Below are positions 6,110-11,333 of a stretch of DNA of 11,333 nt, piece after piece. Under the pieces are notes generated by a model. That model did not search any database, was not told where the DNA came from, and was given only the letters and a program-made list of their open reading frames with translations. The stretch is from assembly GCA_019236485.1 (NCBI GenBank), contig JAFAIY010000210.1, positions 1 to 11,333 on the forward strand. Reading direction: 5' to 3'. This DNA is from Comamonas sp. Its GTDB lineage: Bacteria > Pseudomonadota > Gammaproteobacteria > Burkholderiales > Burkholderiaceae_C. How positions within the stretch are numbered: the first letter of the stretch is position 1; the number at the start of each line of letters is the position of its first letter. A program made the translations under genes and the position numbers.

Positions 6110-7150
6110 ATGAGCAACCCGATTCTCGAAAGCGCGCCGCTGGGGCCGCGCTGGCCCTGCCTGGACCCGTTTCTGTTCTGCGCCCACCATGACGACAGCT
6201 ACCCCGCCAGCGATGGCCGGCTGGGGGTGCAGGCCGTGGAGTTCGAGGGCCGCGAAATGGGCAGCGACTTCAGCGCCAAGGATGGCTTCTCGATGTACCA
6301 CGGCGACGGCGTGCCGGGCTTTCCCGGTCATCCGCACCGCGGCTTCGAGACCGTGACCCTGGTGCGCAAGGGCCTGATCGACCATTCCGACTCGCTGGGC
6401 GCGGCTGCGCGCTTCGGCGGCGGCGATGTGCAGTGGCTCACGGCCGGCCGGGGCATACAGCACTCCGAGATGTTCCCGCTGCTCAACAGCGATAAGCCCA
6501 ATCCGCTGGAGCTGTTCCAGATCTGGCTGAACCTGCCGGCGCGCAGCAAGATGGTGGCGCCGCACTTCACCATGTTCTGGAACGAGCGCATTCCGCGCCT
6601 GGTGCATGCCGATGCGGCCGGGAAGAAGACCGCTGTCACCGTGGTCGCCGGCGCGCTGCCGGGCACCGGCCAGCCTTTGCCGCCGCCACCCGAATCCTGG
6701 GCCGCGCAGGCCGAGGGCGACGTGGCCATCTGGACCCTGGCGCTGGAGAGCGGCGCGCGCTGGACCCTGCCCCGCGCCCAGGGCGCCGGGACGCATCGCA
6801 TGCTTTATTTCTTTGTGGGCCGGAGCCTGCAGATAGCCGGCCAGGATGTGAGCAGCCACCAGGCCATGCATATCGCTGCGCACAGCGATCTGGAGCTGGT
6901 CAACACCGGCGACGAGACGGTGGAGCTGCTGCTGCTGCAGGGGCGGCCGATCGGCGAGCCCGTGGCCCAGTACGGCCCGTTCGTGATGAACAGCCAGCAG
7001 GAAATCATGCAGGCCATGCAGGACTACCGCCGTACCCAGTTCGGCGGCTGGCCCTGGGCGCAGAACGACCCCGTGCACGGGGCCGAGAACCGGCGCTTTG
7101 CGCGCTATCCTGGTGCCGACGCGGACGATCTGCCGCCAGCGGCCGCCTGA
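6110..7150 (+). CDS. Pirin family protein
   Basis: A two-domain cupin protein of 346 residues. The start is preceded by AAGGAG (6099-6104), five bases away. In the N-terminal cupin, the metal-binding set is complete: HPHRGFETVT (74-83) supplies His74 and His76, and IQHSEM (116-121) supplies His118 and Glu120, matching the three-His, one-Glu iron site of human pirin and E. coli YhhW. The second cupin (about 205-280) lacks such ligands, as usual. The C-terminus carries the conserved QYGPFVMN (287-294) and QFGGWPW (310-316) segments. Some bacterial pirins show quercetin dioxygenase activity or bind metabolic enzymes; which applies here is unknown. The protein is somewhat longer than the roughly 230-290 residues of many pirins because of longer inter-domain loops and tail. 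It stands alone, followed by a hairpin with a T-rich tract (7203-7240). Confidence 0.95.
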   Translation: MSNPILESAPLGPRWPCLDPFLFCAHHDDSYPASDGRLGVQAVEFEGREMGSDFSAKDGFSMYHGDGVPGFPGHPHRGFETVTLVRKGLIDHSDSLGAAARFGGGDVQWLTAGRGIQHSEMFPLLNSDKPNPLELFQIWLNLPARSKMVAPHFTMFWNERIPRLVHADAAGKKTAVTVVAGALPGTGQPLPPPPESWAAQAEGDVAIWTLALESGARWTLPRAQGAGTHRMLYFFVGRSLQIAGQDVSSHQAMHIAAHSDLELVNTGDETVELLLLQGRPIGEPVAQYGPFVMNSQQEIMQAMQDYRRTQFGGWPWAQNDPVHGAENRRFARYPGADADDLPPAAA

Positions 7151-7202
7151 AAAATGCGCAGCGGGTAGCGGTTGTTCAAACGCTGCCACAATGTGCGCCT
7201 GA

Positions 7203-7240
7203 CCGTCACGACCCTCGCGGGCCGTGGCGGCTTTGTTTTG
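7203..7240 (+). terminator. Candidate terminator or leader hairpin just before the SlyD-like gene
   Basis: CCGTCACG (7203-7210) pairs with CGTGGCGG (7223-7230) with one T-G pair. Inside it, after one mismatch, CCC-TCGC-GGG (7212-7221) closes the tip. The hairpin is followed by CTTTGTTTTG. It sits 53 bases after the pirin stop and its stem ends 24 bases before the SlyD-like start, so it could end the pirin transcript or act in the SlyD leader. The T tract is interrupted. Confidence 0.45.
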
Positions 7241-7254
7241 ATCACCGATTCGCC

Positions 7255-7740
7255 ATGAACATCACCAAAGACACCGCCGTCACCATCAACTACAAGATTC
7301 ACGAGCTGCTCGCGGGCGGCGTGGCCGTCAAGCTGCTGGACAAGGGCGACGTGGCCTATCTGCACGGCGGCTATGACAACATCTTCGCCAAGGTGGAAGC
7401 CGCCCTGGACGGCAAGCAAAAAGGCGATACCGTGACCGTGGACCTGGCCGTGGCGGACGCCTTCGGCGAGCGCGACGAAAGCCTCCAGCGCACCATCCCC
7501 AAGGGCGAGTTCCCCGCGGGCGTGAAGGTGGGCGGCCAGCTGCGCGGCACCAACGACCAGGGCCTGCCCCAGATCTACAACGTGGTGAAGATCAAGGGCC
7601 CCGTGGTGCTGCTGGACGGCAACCATCCTCTGGCCGGTTTTGCGCTGCGCTTCAGCGCGGTGGTCAATGAAGTGCGCGAGGCCACGTCCGAGGAAATCGA
7701 GCACCGCCATGTGCACGGTGGCCACGGCCACCACCACTAA
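7255..7740 (+). CDS. SlyD-like FKBP-type peptidyl-prolyl isomerase/chaperone with His-rich tail
   Basis: A 161-residue cytosolic protein related to SlyD. The layout is an FKBP core split by an inserted flap: N-terminal strands (1-20), YLHGGYDNIFAKVEAALDGK (35-54), the flap from about ADAFGERDESL (67-77) to residue 120, then DGNHPLAG (121-128), which closes the FKBP fold. The C-terminus is His-rich (seven His in the last twelve residues), the nickel- and zinc-binding tail known in E. coli SlyD. The usual active-site region is altered: where SlyD has GVLVDES this protein reads GVAVKLLDK, so the conserved Asp is absent or shifted, and the usual GLE is KVE. Isomerase activity may therefore be weak, with chaperone and metal-binding functions retained. 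No Shine-Dalgarno site is visible before the ATG. The stop codon runs directly into the repeat at 7741. Confidence 0.9.
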   Translation: MNITKDTAVTINYKIHELLAGGVAVKLLDKGDVAYLHGGYDNIFAKVEAALDGKQKGDTVTVDLAVADAFGERDESLQRTIPKGEFPAGVKVGGQLRGTNDQGLPQIYNVVKIKGPVVLLDGNHPLAGFALRFSAVVNEVREATSEEIEHRHVHGGHGHHH

Positions 7741-7830
7741 AAACATAGCCGCTGGCGCGTGTTAATAAAGGAATTCTGCAGTATTTCAAGCTGATTTCCT
7801 TTGTCTGCAAGCGCAGGCAGCTATCAAAAC
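7741..7830. repeat. Intergenic repeat element with imperfect terminal inverted repeats
   Basis: The spacer after the SlyD-like gene is bounded by ATAGCCGCTGGCGCGTG (7745-7761) and, on the opposite strand, ATAGCTGCCTGCGCTTG (7824-7808), matching at 13 of 17 positions. Outside them the ends read AAAC and GTTTTG. Inside, AAAGGAA (7767-7773) and TTCCTTT (7796-7802) form a second inverted repeat. The layout and end sequence agree with non-coding elements I recall as common between Comamonadaceae genes; copy number cannot be judged here. A related half (AAAAACATAGC, then CTGCGCT) occurs at 1445-1465 in this window. Confidence 0.5.
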
Positions 7831-7862
7831 AAAGGCCCCCGGATTTTTGTCCGGGGGCCTTT
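7831..7862. terminator. Strong bidirectional Rho-independent terminator between the SlyD-like gene and purC
   Basis: A perfect 13-bp stem, AAAGGCCCCCGGA (7831-7843) with its complement (7850-7862), around a TTTTTG loop. On the minus strand the stem is followed by TTTGTTTTG, so it is best suited to end purC, whose stop is 20 bases away. It can also end the SlyD transcript. Confidence 0.92.
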
Positions 7863-7882
7863 CTGATTCAGGGTCTGGCAGC

Positions 7883-8800
7883 TCAGGCCGTCAGGCGTTC
7901 CAGAGCTTCGCGGTACTTGGCCGCGGTCTTGTCGATGACTTCCTTGGGCAGGCGCGGTGCGGGCGCCTTCTTGTCCCAGGGCTTGCCGTTGACCTGGGCC
8001 TGCTCCAGCCAGTCGCGCACGAACTGCTTGTCGTAGCTGGGCGGGTTCTCGCCCTTGGCCAGAGCATCGGCATAGCCTTCCACGGGCCAGTAGCGCGAGC
8101 TGTCGGGCGTCAGCACCTCGTCCATCAGCACCAGGGTGCCGTCTTCGGTCAGGCCGAACTCGAACTTGGTGTCGGCAATGATCATGCCCTTGGTCAGCGC
8201 GATCTCGGCCGCTTCCTGGTAGATGCGGATGGCCGTGTCGCGGATCTGGGCGGCCAGCTTCTCGCCCACCATCTCCACGGTGCGCTCGTAGGTGATGTTC
8301 TCGTCGTGGTCGCCCATCTCGGCCTTGGCGGCCGGGGTGTAGATAGGCTCGGGCAGCTTGGCCGCATTGGTCAGGCCGGCGGGCAGCTTCACGCCGCAGA
8401 CGGCCTGCGATTCCTGGTATTCCTTCCAGCCGCTGCCGGCCAGGTAGCCGCGCACCACGGCCTCGATCAGCACGGGCTTGAGGCGCTTGACCAGCATGGA
8501 GCGGCCCGTGACCTGCTTGACTTCCTCGGGCTTGACCACGGACTCGGGAGCTTCGCCGGTCAGGTGGTTGGGGCAGATATGGCCCAGCTTGTCGAACCAG
8601 AACAGCGCCATCTGCGTCAGCAGCACGCCCTTGCCGGGAATGGGCTCGCCCATGATCACGTCGAAGGCCGACAGGCGGTCGGAGGCCACCATCAGGATGC
8701 GGTCATCGCCCACGGCATAGTTGTCGCGGACCTTGCCGCGCGCCAGCAGGGGCAGCGAGGCAATGTTGGAAGTGTGCAGAGCAGAAGACTGGGTGGTCAT
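7883..8800 (-). CDS. purC: Phosphoribosylaminoimidazole-succinocarboxamide synthase (SAICAR synthetase)
   Basis: PurC catalyses the ATP-dependent joining of aspartate to CAIR to make SAICAR in de novo purine synthesis, in the cytosol. The 305-residue product shows the ATP-binding [13 protein letters not shown] (18-30), [19 protein letters not shown] (40-58), the substrate region [14 protein letters not shown] (115-128), and both family signatures: [11 protein letters not shown] (206-216) and [14 protein letters not shown] (225-238). The length of about 300 residues is that of the long, yeast-like form common in betaproteobacteria rather than the 237-residue E. coli type. The start at 8800 gives the expected N-terminus, but no Shine-Dalgarno site precedes it; the leader instead contains CCTCCT on the coding strand. 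A nested inverted repeat (8819-8875) lies immediately upstream. The gene is convergent with the SlyD-like gene. Confidence 0.98.
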   Translation of the reverse strand: MTTQSSALHTSNIASLPLLARGKVRDNYAVGDDRILMVASDRLSAFDVIMGEPIPGKGVLLTQMALFWFDKLGHICPNHLTGEAPESVVKPEEVKQVTGRSMLVKRLKPVLIEAVVRGYLAGSGWKEYQESQAVCGVKLPAGLTNAAKLPEPIYTPAAKAEMGDHDENITYERTVEMVGEKLAAQIRDTAIRIYQEAAEIALTKGMIIADTKFEFGLTEDGTLVLMDEVLTPDSSRYWPVEGYADALAKGENPPSYDKQFVRDWLEQAQVNGKPWDKKAPAPRLPKEVIDKTAAKYREALERLTA

Positions 8801-8818
8801 GGTCGGATAGGAGGCTGT

Positions 8819-8875
8819 CTGGCAGTTCAGGCGATGCAGTCGGTCGGCGGGCGCCTGAGGCCCGGGGGCTGCCAG
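8819..8875 (-). promoter_or_regulatory. Nested inverted repeat in the purC leader (possible regulatory RNA structure)
   Basis: Two perfect 7-bp pairings are nested. CTGGCAG (8819-8825) pairs with CTGCCAG (8869-8875), and inside it TCAGGCG (8827-8833) pairs with CGCCTGA (8852-8858). The asymmetric internal loop is one base on one side and ten G/C-rich bases on the other; the terminal loop is 18 bases. In the purC transcript it would end 18 bases before the start codon. No known purine riboswitch class was recognised. Confidence 0.4.
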
Positions 8876-8900
8876 CGTCGCAGGCGGAAAAAGCGGCTGC

Positions 8901-9068
8901 TAAAAATGTAATTTTACCGGTGCCTAGGCCTGCCGCGAGCGTCACGGTCTTTGCACCGGCTCCCGTGCCGGAAGGGGGATTGCGCGTAGGAAAAGACTTA
9001 CGCGAAATTCAAAGCCGACCATTGTGCGCCCAAACCCTGCCAGCACCAAATCGGGGCCTAAGGCCCCG
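8901..9068. other. Gene-free stretch between purC and hpf with several hairpins
   Basis: No supportable gene is visible here. In order it contains an AT-rich patch, TAAAAATGTAATTTTA (8901-8916), the likeliest place for the purC promoter although no good -35 is visible; CCGGC-N6-GCCGG (8956-8971); CGCGTAGG with CTTACGCG around AAAAGA (8983-9004, one G-T pair); and CGGGGCC-TAA-GGCCCCG (9052-9068, where one more base pair could form). None has a clear U tract. The frames across it are short and lack ribosome-binding sites. Confidence 0.4.
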
Positions 9069-9070
9069 TG

Positions 9071-9117
9071 CCGGCCTGCGCTATCCGCGCGTTTCCGTTG
9101 CCTTTGCCGCAGGCCGG
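9071..9117. repeat. Perfect 10-bp inverted repeat upstream of hpf
   Basis: CCGGCCTGCG (9071-9080) and CGCAGGCCGG (9108-9117) are exact complements separated by 27 bases. The repeat begins three bases after the 9052-9068 hairpin. The predicted hpf -35 hexamer (9098-9103) falls in the loop, so a structure or a bound protein here could affect hpf transcription. Confidence 0.45.
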
Positions 9118-9126
9118 GCGCATAGT
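9098..9126 (+). promoter_or_regulatory. Probable sigma-70-like promoter of hpf
   Basis: TTGCCT (9098-9103) and CATAGT (9121-9126) are 17 bases apart, each matching four of six consensus bases. A start near 9133 would give a leader of about 100 bases holding a palindrome (9145-9156) and a hairpin (9179-9194). Confidence 0.45.
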
Positions 9127-9144
9127 GGATTCGCAGGCAACGAC

Positions 9145-9156
9145 GAATGCGCATTC
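9145..9156. promoter_or_regulatory. Perfect 12-bp palindrome in the hpf leader
   Basis: GAATGCGCATTC is its own reverse complement and lies about 19 bases after the candidate hpf -10 hexamer, a position where a repressor could block transcription. No matching regulator consensus was recognised. Confidence 0.3.
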
Positions 9157-9178
9157 CGAACTGCAGGGCTGCGAGCAG

Positions 9179-9194
9179 CCATGGACGGCCATGG
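9179..9194 (+). promoter_or_regulatory. Hairpin in the hpf leader
   Basis: CCATGG, ACGG, CCATGG: two copies of a palindromic hexamer that can form a 6-bp stem with a four-base loop. It ends 24 bases before the hpf Shine-Dalgarno site (9219-9224) and might affect translation or stability. Confidence 0.25.
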
Positions 9195-9233
9195 TCCGCA
9201 GCGGTTTTACCGAGAGCTAAGGAGTGTTTTGTT

Positions 9234-9596
9234 ATGAATCTGACGATTAGCGGGCATCACCTGGAGGTCACTCCCTCGTTGCGCAGTTACGTGATGGCAA
9301 AGCTGGAACGCATCCTGCGGCATTTCGATCAGGTCGTGGACGTGAAGGTCTTGTTGACGGTCCACAAGCAAAAGGAAAAGGAAAAACGTCAGCGCGCCGG
9401 TTGCACGGTGCGCGTCAAGGGGCAGGACCTGTTCGTGGAAACCCAGCACTTCGACCTGTATGCGGCCGTGGATGCGCTGGCGGACAAGCTGGACCGCGCC
9501 GTGATGCGCTACAAGACCCGTCAGCAGGGCGGGCGTGCGGCCACCGCCAAACGGCTGAGTTCCACGGATCTGCAGGTAGCAGGGGTGTCAGTTTGA
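9234..9596 (+). CDS. hpf: Ribosome hibernation promoting factor (HPF/YfiA family)
   Basis: A 120-residue ribosome-associated protein of the sigma-54 modulation/S30EA family. It binds the small subunit near the decoding centre and, in the short-HPF group, helps form inactive 100S ribosomes in stationary phase. The start is fixed by AAGGAG (9219-9224), nine bases upstream, and by the family N-terminus MNLTISGHHLEVTPSLRSYV (1-20). The basic segment HKQKEKEKRQRAG (44-56) and the following GCTVRVKGQDLFVE (56-69) fit the ribosome-facing surface. The C-terminal tail (about 97-120) is short and lacks the dimerisation domain of long HPF. A longer frame opening at 9147 is rejected for lack of a ribosome-binding site. 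Placement upstream of ptsN and hprK is typical of proteobacteria, though a terminator separates it from ptsN. Confidence 0.95.
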   Translation: MNLTISGHHLEVTPSLRSYVMAKLERILRHFDQVVDVKVLLTVHKQKEKEKRQRAGCTVRVKGQDLFVETQHFDLYAAVDALADKLDRAVMRYKTRQQGGRAATAKRLSSTDLQVAGVSV

Positions 9597-9663
9597 TGAC
9601 AGCGAGGCGCAGGCACAGCGTTTGCGCCGGTTTGTTGCAAGGCTGTCGCCTTGTTACAACGCC

Positions 9664-9691
9664 AAAAACGCCGCCCTACGGGGCGGTTTTT
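9664..9691 (+). terminator. Rho-independent terminator after hpf
   Basis: CCGCCC (9671-9676) and GGGCGG (9681-9686) close a TACG loop, followed by five T's (9687-9691) and preceded by five A's. It lies 68 bases after the hpf stop and implies that ptsN has its own promoter, unless there is read-through. Confidence 0.85.
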
Positions 9692-9733
9692 GATGGTGAT
9701 CAGGGTTTCCCCACGGTTTTCAGCGCTGCGGTG

Positions 9734-9739
9734 CATAAT
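9734..9739 (+). promoter_or_regulatory. Possible -10 element of ptsN
   Basis: CATAAT matches five of six -10 bases. It lies after the hpf terminator and 13 bases before the ptsN start codon. No good -35 hexamer is seen at the usual distance. If used, the mRNA would carry a leader of only about seven bases, consistent with the missing Shine-Dalgarno site. Confidence 0.35.
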
Positions 9740-9752
9740 TGTTGATCACACC

Positions 9753-10226
9753 ATGAATCGCCTAGCCTCTATCCTTCCCGCCGCTCAAGTGCTCGTGAGC
9801 GTTGATGTCACCAGCAAGAAACGCGCTTTCGAGGAAGCGGGTTTGCTCTTTGAGAGCCTGCATGGACTGTCTCGTGCCCTGATTACCGACAGCCTGTTCG
9901 CCCGCGAGCGCCTGGGCTCCACCGGTCTGGGGCATGGTGTCGCCATTCCCCATGGCCGCATCAAGGGCTTGACGGCTCCCATGGCGGCGGTGTTCCAGCT
10001 GGCCAGCCCCATCGGTTTCGACGCACCCGACGAGCAGCCCGTGGGCCTGCTGATCTTTCTGCTGGTGCCCGAAGCGGCGACGCAAAAGCATCTGGAAATA
10101 CTCTCCGAAATCGCCGAGCTGCTCAGCGACAGCCAGCTGCGCGAGCGCCTGAAGTCCAGCAACGATGCCCAGCTGCTGCACGGCATGATCGCCAGCTGGC
10201 AGTCCTCGGCCGCGCCGTTGGTCTGA
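9753..10226 (+). CDS. ptsN: PTS IIA-like nitrogen-regulatory protein (EIIA-Ntr)
   Basis: A 157-residue cytosolic EIIA-Ntr, the terminal phosphate acceptor of the nitrogen PTS (EI-Ntr, NPr or HPr, EIIA-Ntr), which carries no sugar permease and instead regulates potassium transport, stress responses and metabolism in proteobacteria. The diagnostic block [20 protein letters not shown] (51-70) includes the phosphorylated His67 in IPHG; His61 is the likely partner. [25 protein letters not shown] (about 100-124) is the conserved C-terminal region. The start at 9753 gives the common N-terminus MNRLASIL. There is no clear Shine-Dalgarno site. It is separated from hpf by a terminator and from hprK by 34 bases, so ptsN and hprK are probably co-transcribed. 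Confidence 0.96.
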   Translation: MNRLASILPAAQVLVSVDVTSKKRAFEEAGLLFESLHGLSRALITDSLFARERLGSTGLGHGVAIPHGRIKGLTAPMAAVFQLASPIGFDAPDEQPVGLLIFLLVPEAATQKHLEILSEIAELLSDSQLRERLKSSNDAQLLHGMIASWQSSAAPLV

Positions 10227-10260
10227 GCCTCTTCTTTTTCGCCATCTTCAGGGCCTTGCC

Positions 10261-11220
10261 ATGAGACCCAGCGCCATCAGTGCCGACGTATTGTTCGAGG
10301 CATTCCGCAACTCCAGTCTGCGCTGGCAATGGATTGCGGGCCTGGGTGCCTCGGAGCGCCGCTTCGACGAGATGGCCGTGCGCTCGGCCCGCTCGGGCGC
10401 CGATCTGGTGGGTTATCTCAACTACATCCACCCCTACCGCCTGCAGGTGCTGGGTGAGCGTGAAATCGCCTATCTGACGAATGCCACCTCGCAGGATTGC
10501 CTGCGCCGCATTGCGCGCATCGTCACGCTGGAGCCGCCGGTGCTGGTGCTGGCCGACGGCCAGGAGGCGCCCGACGAGCTGATCTCCATGTGCGAGCGCG
10601 CGCATATTCCGCTGTTCTCCACCAAGGAGCAGTCGGCCTTCGTGATCGACGTGCTGCGCGCCTATCTGTCCAAGCATTTTGCCGACCGCATCACCATGCA
10701 CGGCGTGTTCATGGACATCCTGGGCATGGGCGTGCTGATCACGGGCGAGTCGGGCCTGGGCAAGAGCGAGCTGGGGCTGGAGCTGGTCACGCGCGGCAAC
10801 GGCCTGGTGGCCGACGATGCGGTGGACCTGTACCGCATCAACCAGACCACCATCGAAGGCAAATGCCCCGAGCTGCTGCAGAACCTGCTGGAGGTGCGCG
10901 GCATAGGCCTGCTGGATGTGCGCTCCATCTTTGGCGAGACGGCGGTGCGCCGCAAGATGCGGCTCAAGCTCATCGTGCATCTGGTGCGCAAGGAAACCAT
11001 GGAGCGCGAATACGAGCGCCTGCCGGCCGAGCCGTTGACCCAGGACGTGCTGGGCGTACCGGTGCGCAAGGTGGTGATCCAGGTGGTGGCCGGCCGCAAT
11101 ATCGCCGTGCTGGTCGAAGCTGCAGTGCGCAACGCCATCCTGCAGCTGCGCGGCATAGACACCTACCAGGAATTCGTGATGCGCCACCGGCGCGCCATGG
11201 AAAGCGGCGAGTCGTTCTAG
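10261..11220 (+). CDS. hprK: HPr kinase/phosphorylase
   Basis: A 319-residue bifunctional enzyme that phosphorylates HPr on its regulatory Ser and removes that phosphate. In Gram-negative bacteria it tunes the incomplete PTS rather than classical catabolite repression. The N-terminal domain spans about 1-130. The C-terminal catalytic domain has [20 protein letters not shown] (146-165), including the catalytic His147 and the Walker A loop GESGLGKS (162-169), then ADDAVDL (184-190), and the family signature [19 protein letters not shown] (211-229). The end [20 protein letters not shown] (267-286) is also typical. All key residues are present. A weak AGGG (10250-10253) precedes the ATG by seven bases. 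In many relatives rapZ follows; here a convergent DUF1501 gene follows, with its stop codon overlapping in the shared CTAG (11217-11220). Confidence 0.97.
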   Translation: MRPSAISADVLFEAFRNSSLRWQWIAGLGASERRFDEMAVRSARSGADLVGYLNYIHPYRLQVLGEREIAYLTNATSQDCLRRIARIVTLEPPVLVLADGQEAPDELISMCERAHIPLFSTKEQSAFVIDVLRAYLSKHFADRITMHGVFMDILGMGVLITGESGLGKSELGLELVTRGNGLVADDAVDLYRINQTTIEGKCPELLQNLLEVRGIGLLDVRSIFGETAVRRKMRLKLIVHLVRKETMEREYERLPAEPLTQDVLGVPVRKVVIQVVAGRNIAVLVEAAVRNAILQLRGIDTYQEFVMRHRRAMESGESF

Positions 11221-11333
11221 ACCAGCTGCAGCCTGCCGGGCTGCGAGGCCGGAAAGATCTGCTGCAGCTGCTGGCCGCTCAAGCCATACATGCGGGCGAA
11301 CAGGCCACCGAGCACGGAGCGGTATTCGTTGAG
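11217..11333 (-). CDS. DUF1501 family protein, C-terminal end (partial)
   Basis: The minus strand is open from the window edge to a TAG at 11217-11219, giving 38 residues. The sequence [20 protein letters not shown] followed by [18 protein letters not shown] matches the usual C-terminus of DUF1501 proteins (an LGGLF-R-YGL motif, then a short FP segment, ending in LV). These are large proteins, usually Tat-exported, with an alkaline phosphatase-like/sulfatase-like fold and no settled function. Most of the gene lies outside the window. It converges on hprK, sharing CTAG so that both stops overlap. Confidence 0.75.
   Translation of the reverse strand, partial: LNEYRSVLGGLFARMYGLSGQQLQQIFPASQPGRLQLV

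Noticed and set aside
5924..7189. 421-codon minus-strand frame opposite the pirin gene
   Set aside because: Antisense shadow; the pirin has a strong Shine-Dalgarno site and all metal ligands.
8808..8813. AGGAGG on the plus strand beside the purC start
   Set aside because: It is oriented away from purC and no plausible plus-strand gene starts at a suitable distance.
7847..8911. 354-codon plus-strand frame opposite purC
   Set aside because: Antisense shadow of purC, starting inside the terminator; composition is Gly/Leu/His-rich with no recognised domain.
8920..9237. 105-codon plus-strand frame in the purC-hpf gap
   Set aside because: No ribosome-binding site, no recognisable motif, and it runs through several hairpins.
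10123..11187. 354-codon minus-strand frame opposite hprK and the end of ptsN
   Set aside because: Both plus-strand genes have complete catalytic motifs; this frame has none.
1..11333. Mobile element, prophage, defence system or CRISPR array
   Set aside because: No transposase, integrase, toxin-antitoxin, nuclease or direct-repeat array was seen; genes are housekeeping or common accessory families with uniform composition.

Overview
The window looks like an ordinary chromosomal segment of a GC-rich betaproteobacterium, most likely a member of the Comamonadaceae close to Comamonas. Supporting signs are strong third-position G/C bias, an orphan Bug-type (tripartite tricarboxylate) binding protein, the hpf-ptsN-hprK cluster typical of Burkholderiales, and an intergenic inverted-repeat element of a kind I associate with this family. 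I see no transposase, integrase, phage gene, CRISPR array, tRNA or rRNA. The genus assignment is inference, not a database result.

Layout: (1) 1-594, the C-terminal part of an OafA/YrhL-type membrane acyltransferase, tail to tail with a DUF924 protein (591-1247, minus). (2) A 277-bp spacer, then a DUF1439 lipoprotein (1525-2100, plus) ending at a bidirectional terminator shared with the next gene. (3) A LysR regulator (3166-4065, plus) lies between two periplasmic binding-protein genes that have no transporter partners: a ModA-like lipoprotein transcribed divergently (2172-2996, minus) and a Bug protein converging on the regulator (4078-5088, minus). (4) Plus-strand stress or detoxification-type genes: a Nu-class-like glutathione transferase (5263-5985), a pirin (6110-7150) and a SlyD-like FKBP protein with a His-rich tail (7255-7740). 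(5) A repeat element and a strong bidirectional terminator separate SlyD from purC (7883-8800, minus). (6) A 433-bp gene-free stretch (8801-9233) unusually rich in inverted repeats. (7) hpf (9234-9596), ptsN (9753-10226) and hprK (10261-11220), followed by the C-terminal end of a DUF1501 protein on the minus strand at the window edge.

How they may work together: hpf (ribosome hibernation), ptsN (EIIA-Ntr) and hprK (HPr kinase/phosphorylase) form a regulatory block linking the incomplete betaproteobacterial phosphotransferase chain to metabolic state. purC is purine biosynthesis housekeeping. LysR with the ModA-like protein is a plausible regulator-sensor/transport pair of unknown ligand. The remaining genes look like independent units.

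I did not find a convincing new multi-gene system. The signals most worth following are non-coding: a nested inverted repeat in the purC leader, a cluster of hairpins between purC and hpf, several perfect dyads in promoter regions, and the LysR gene between two orphan binding proteins.
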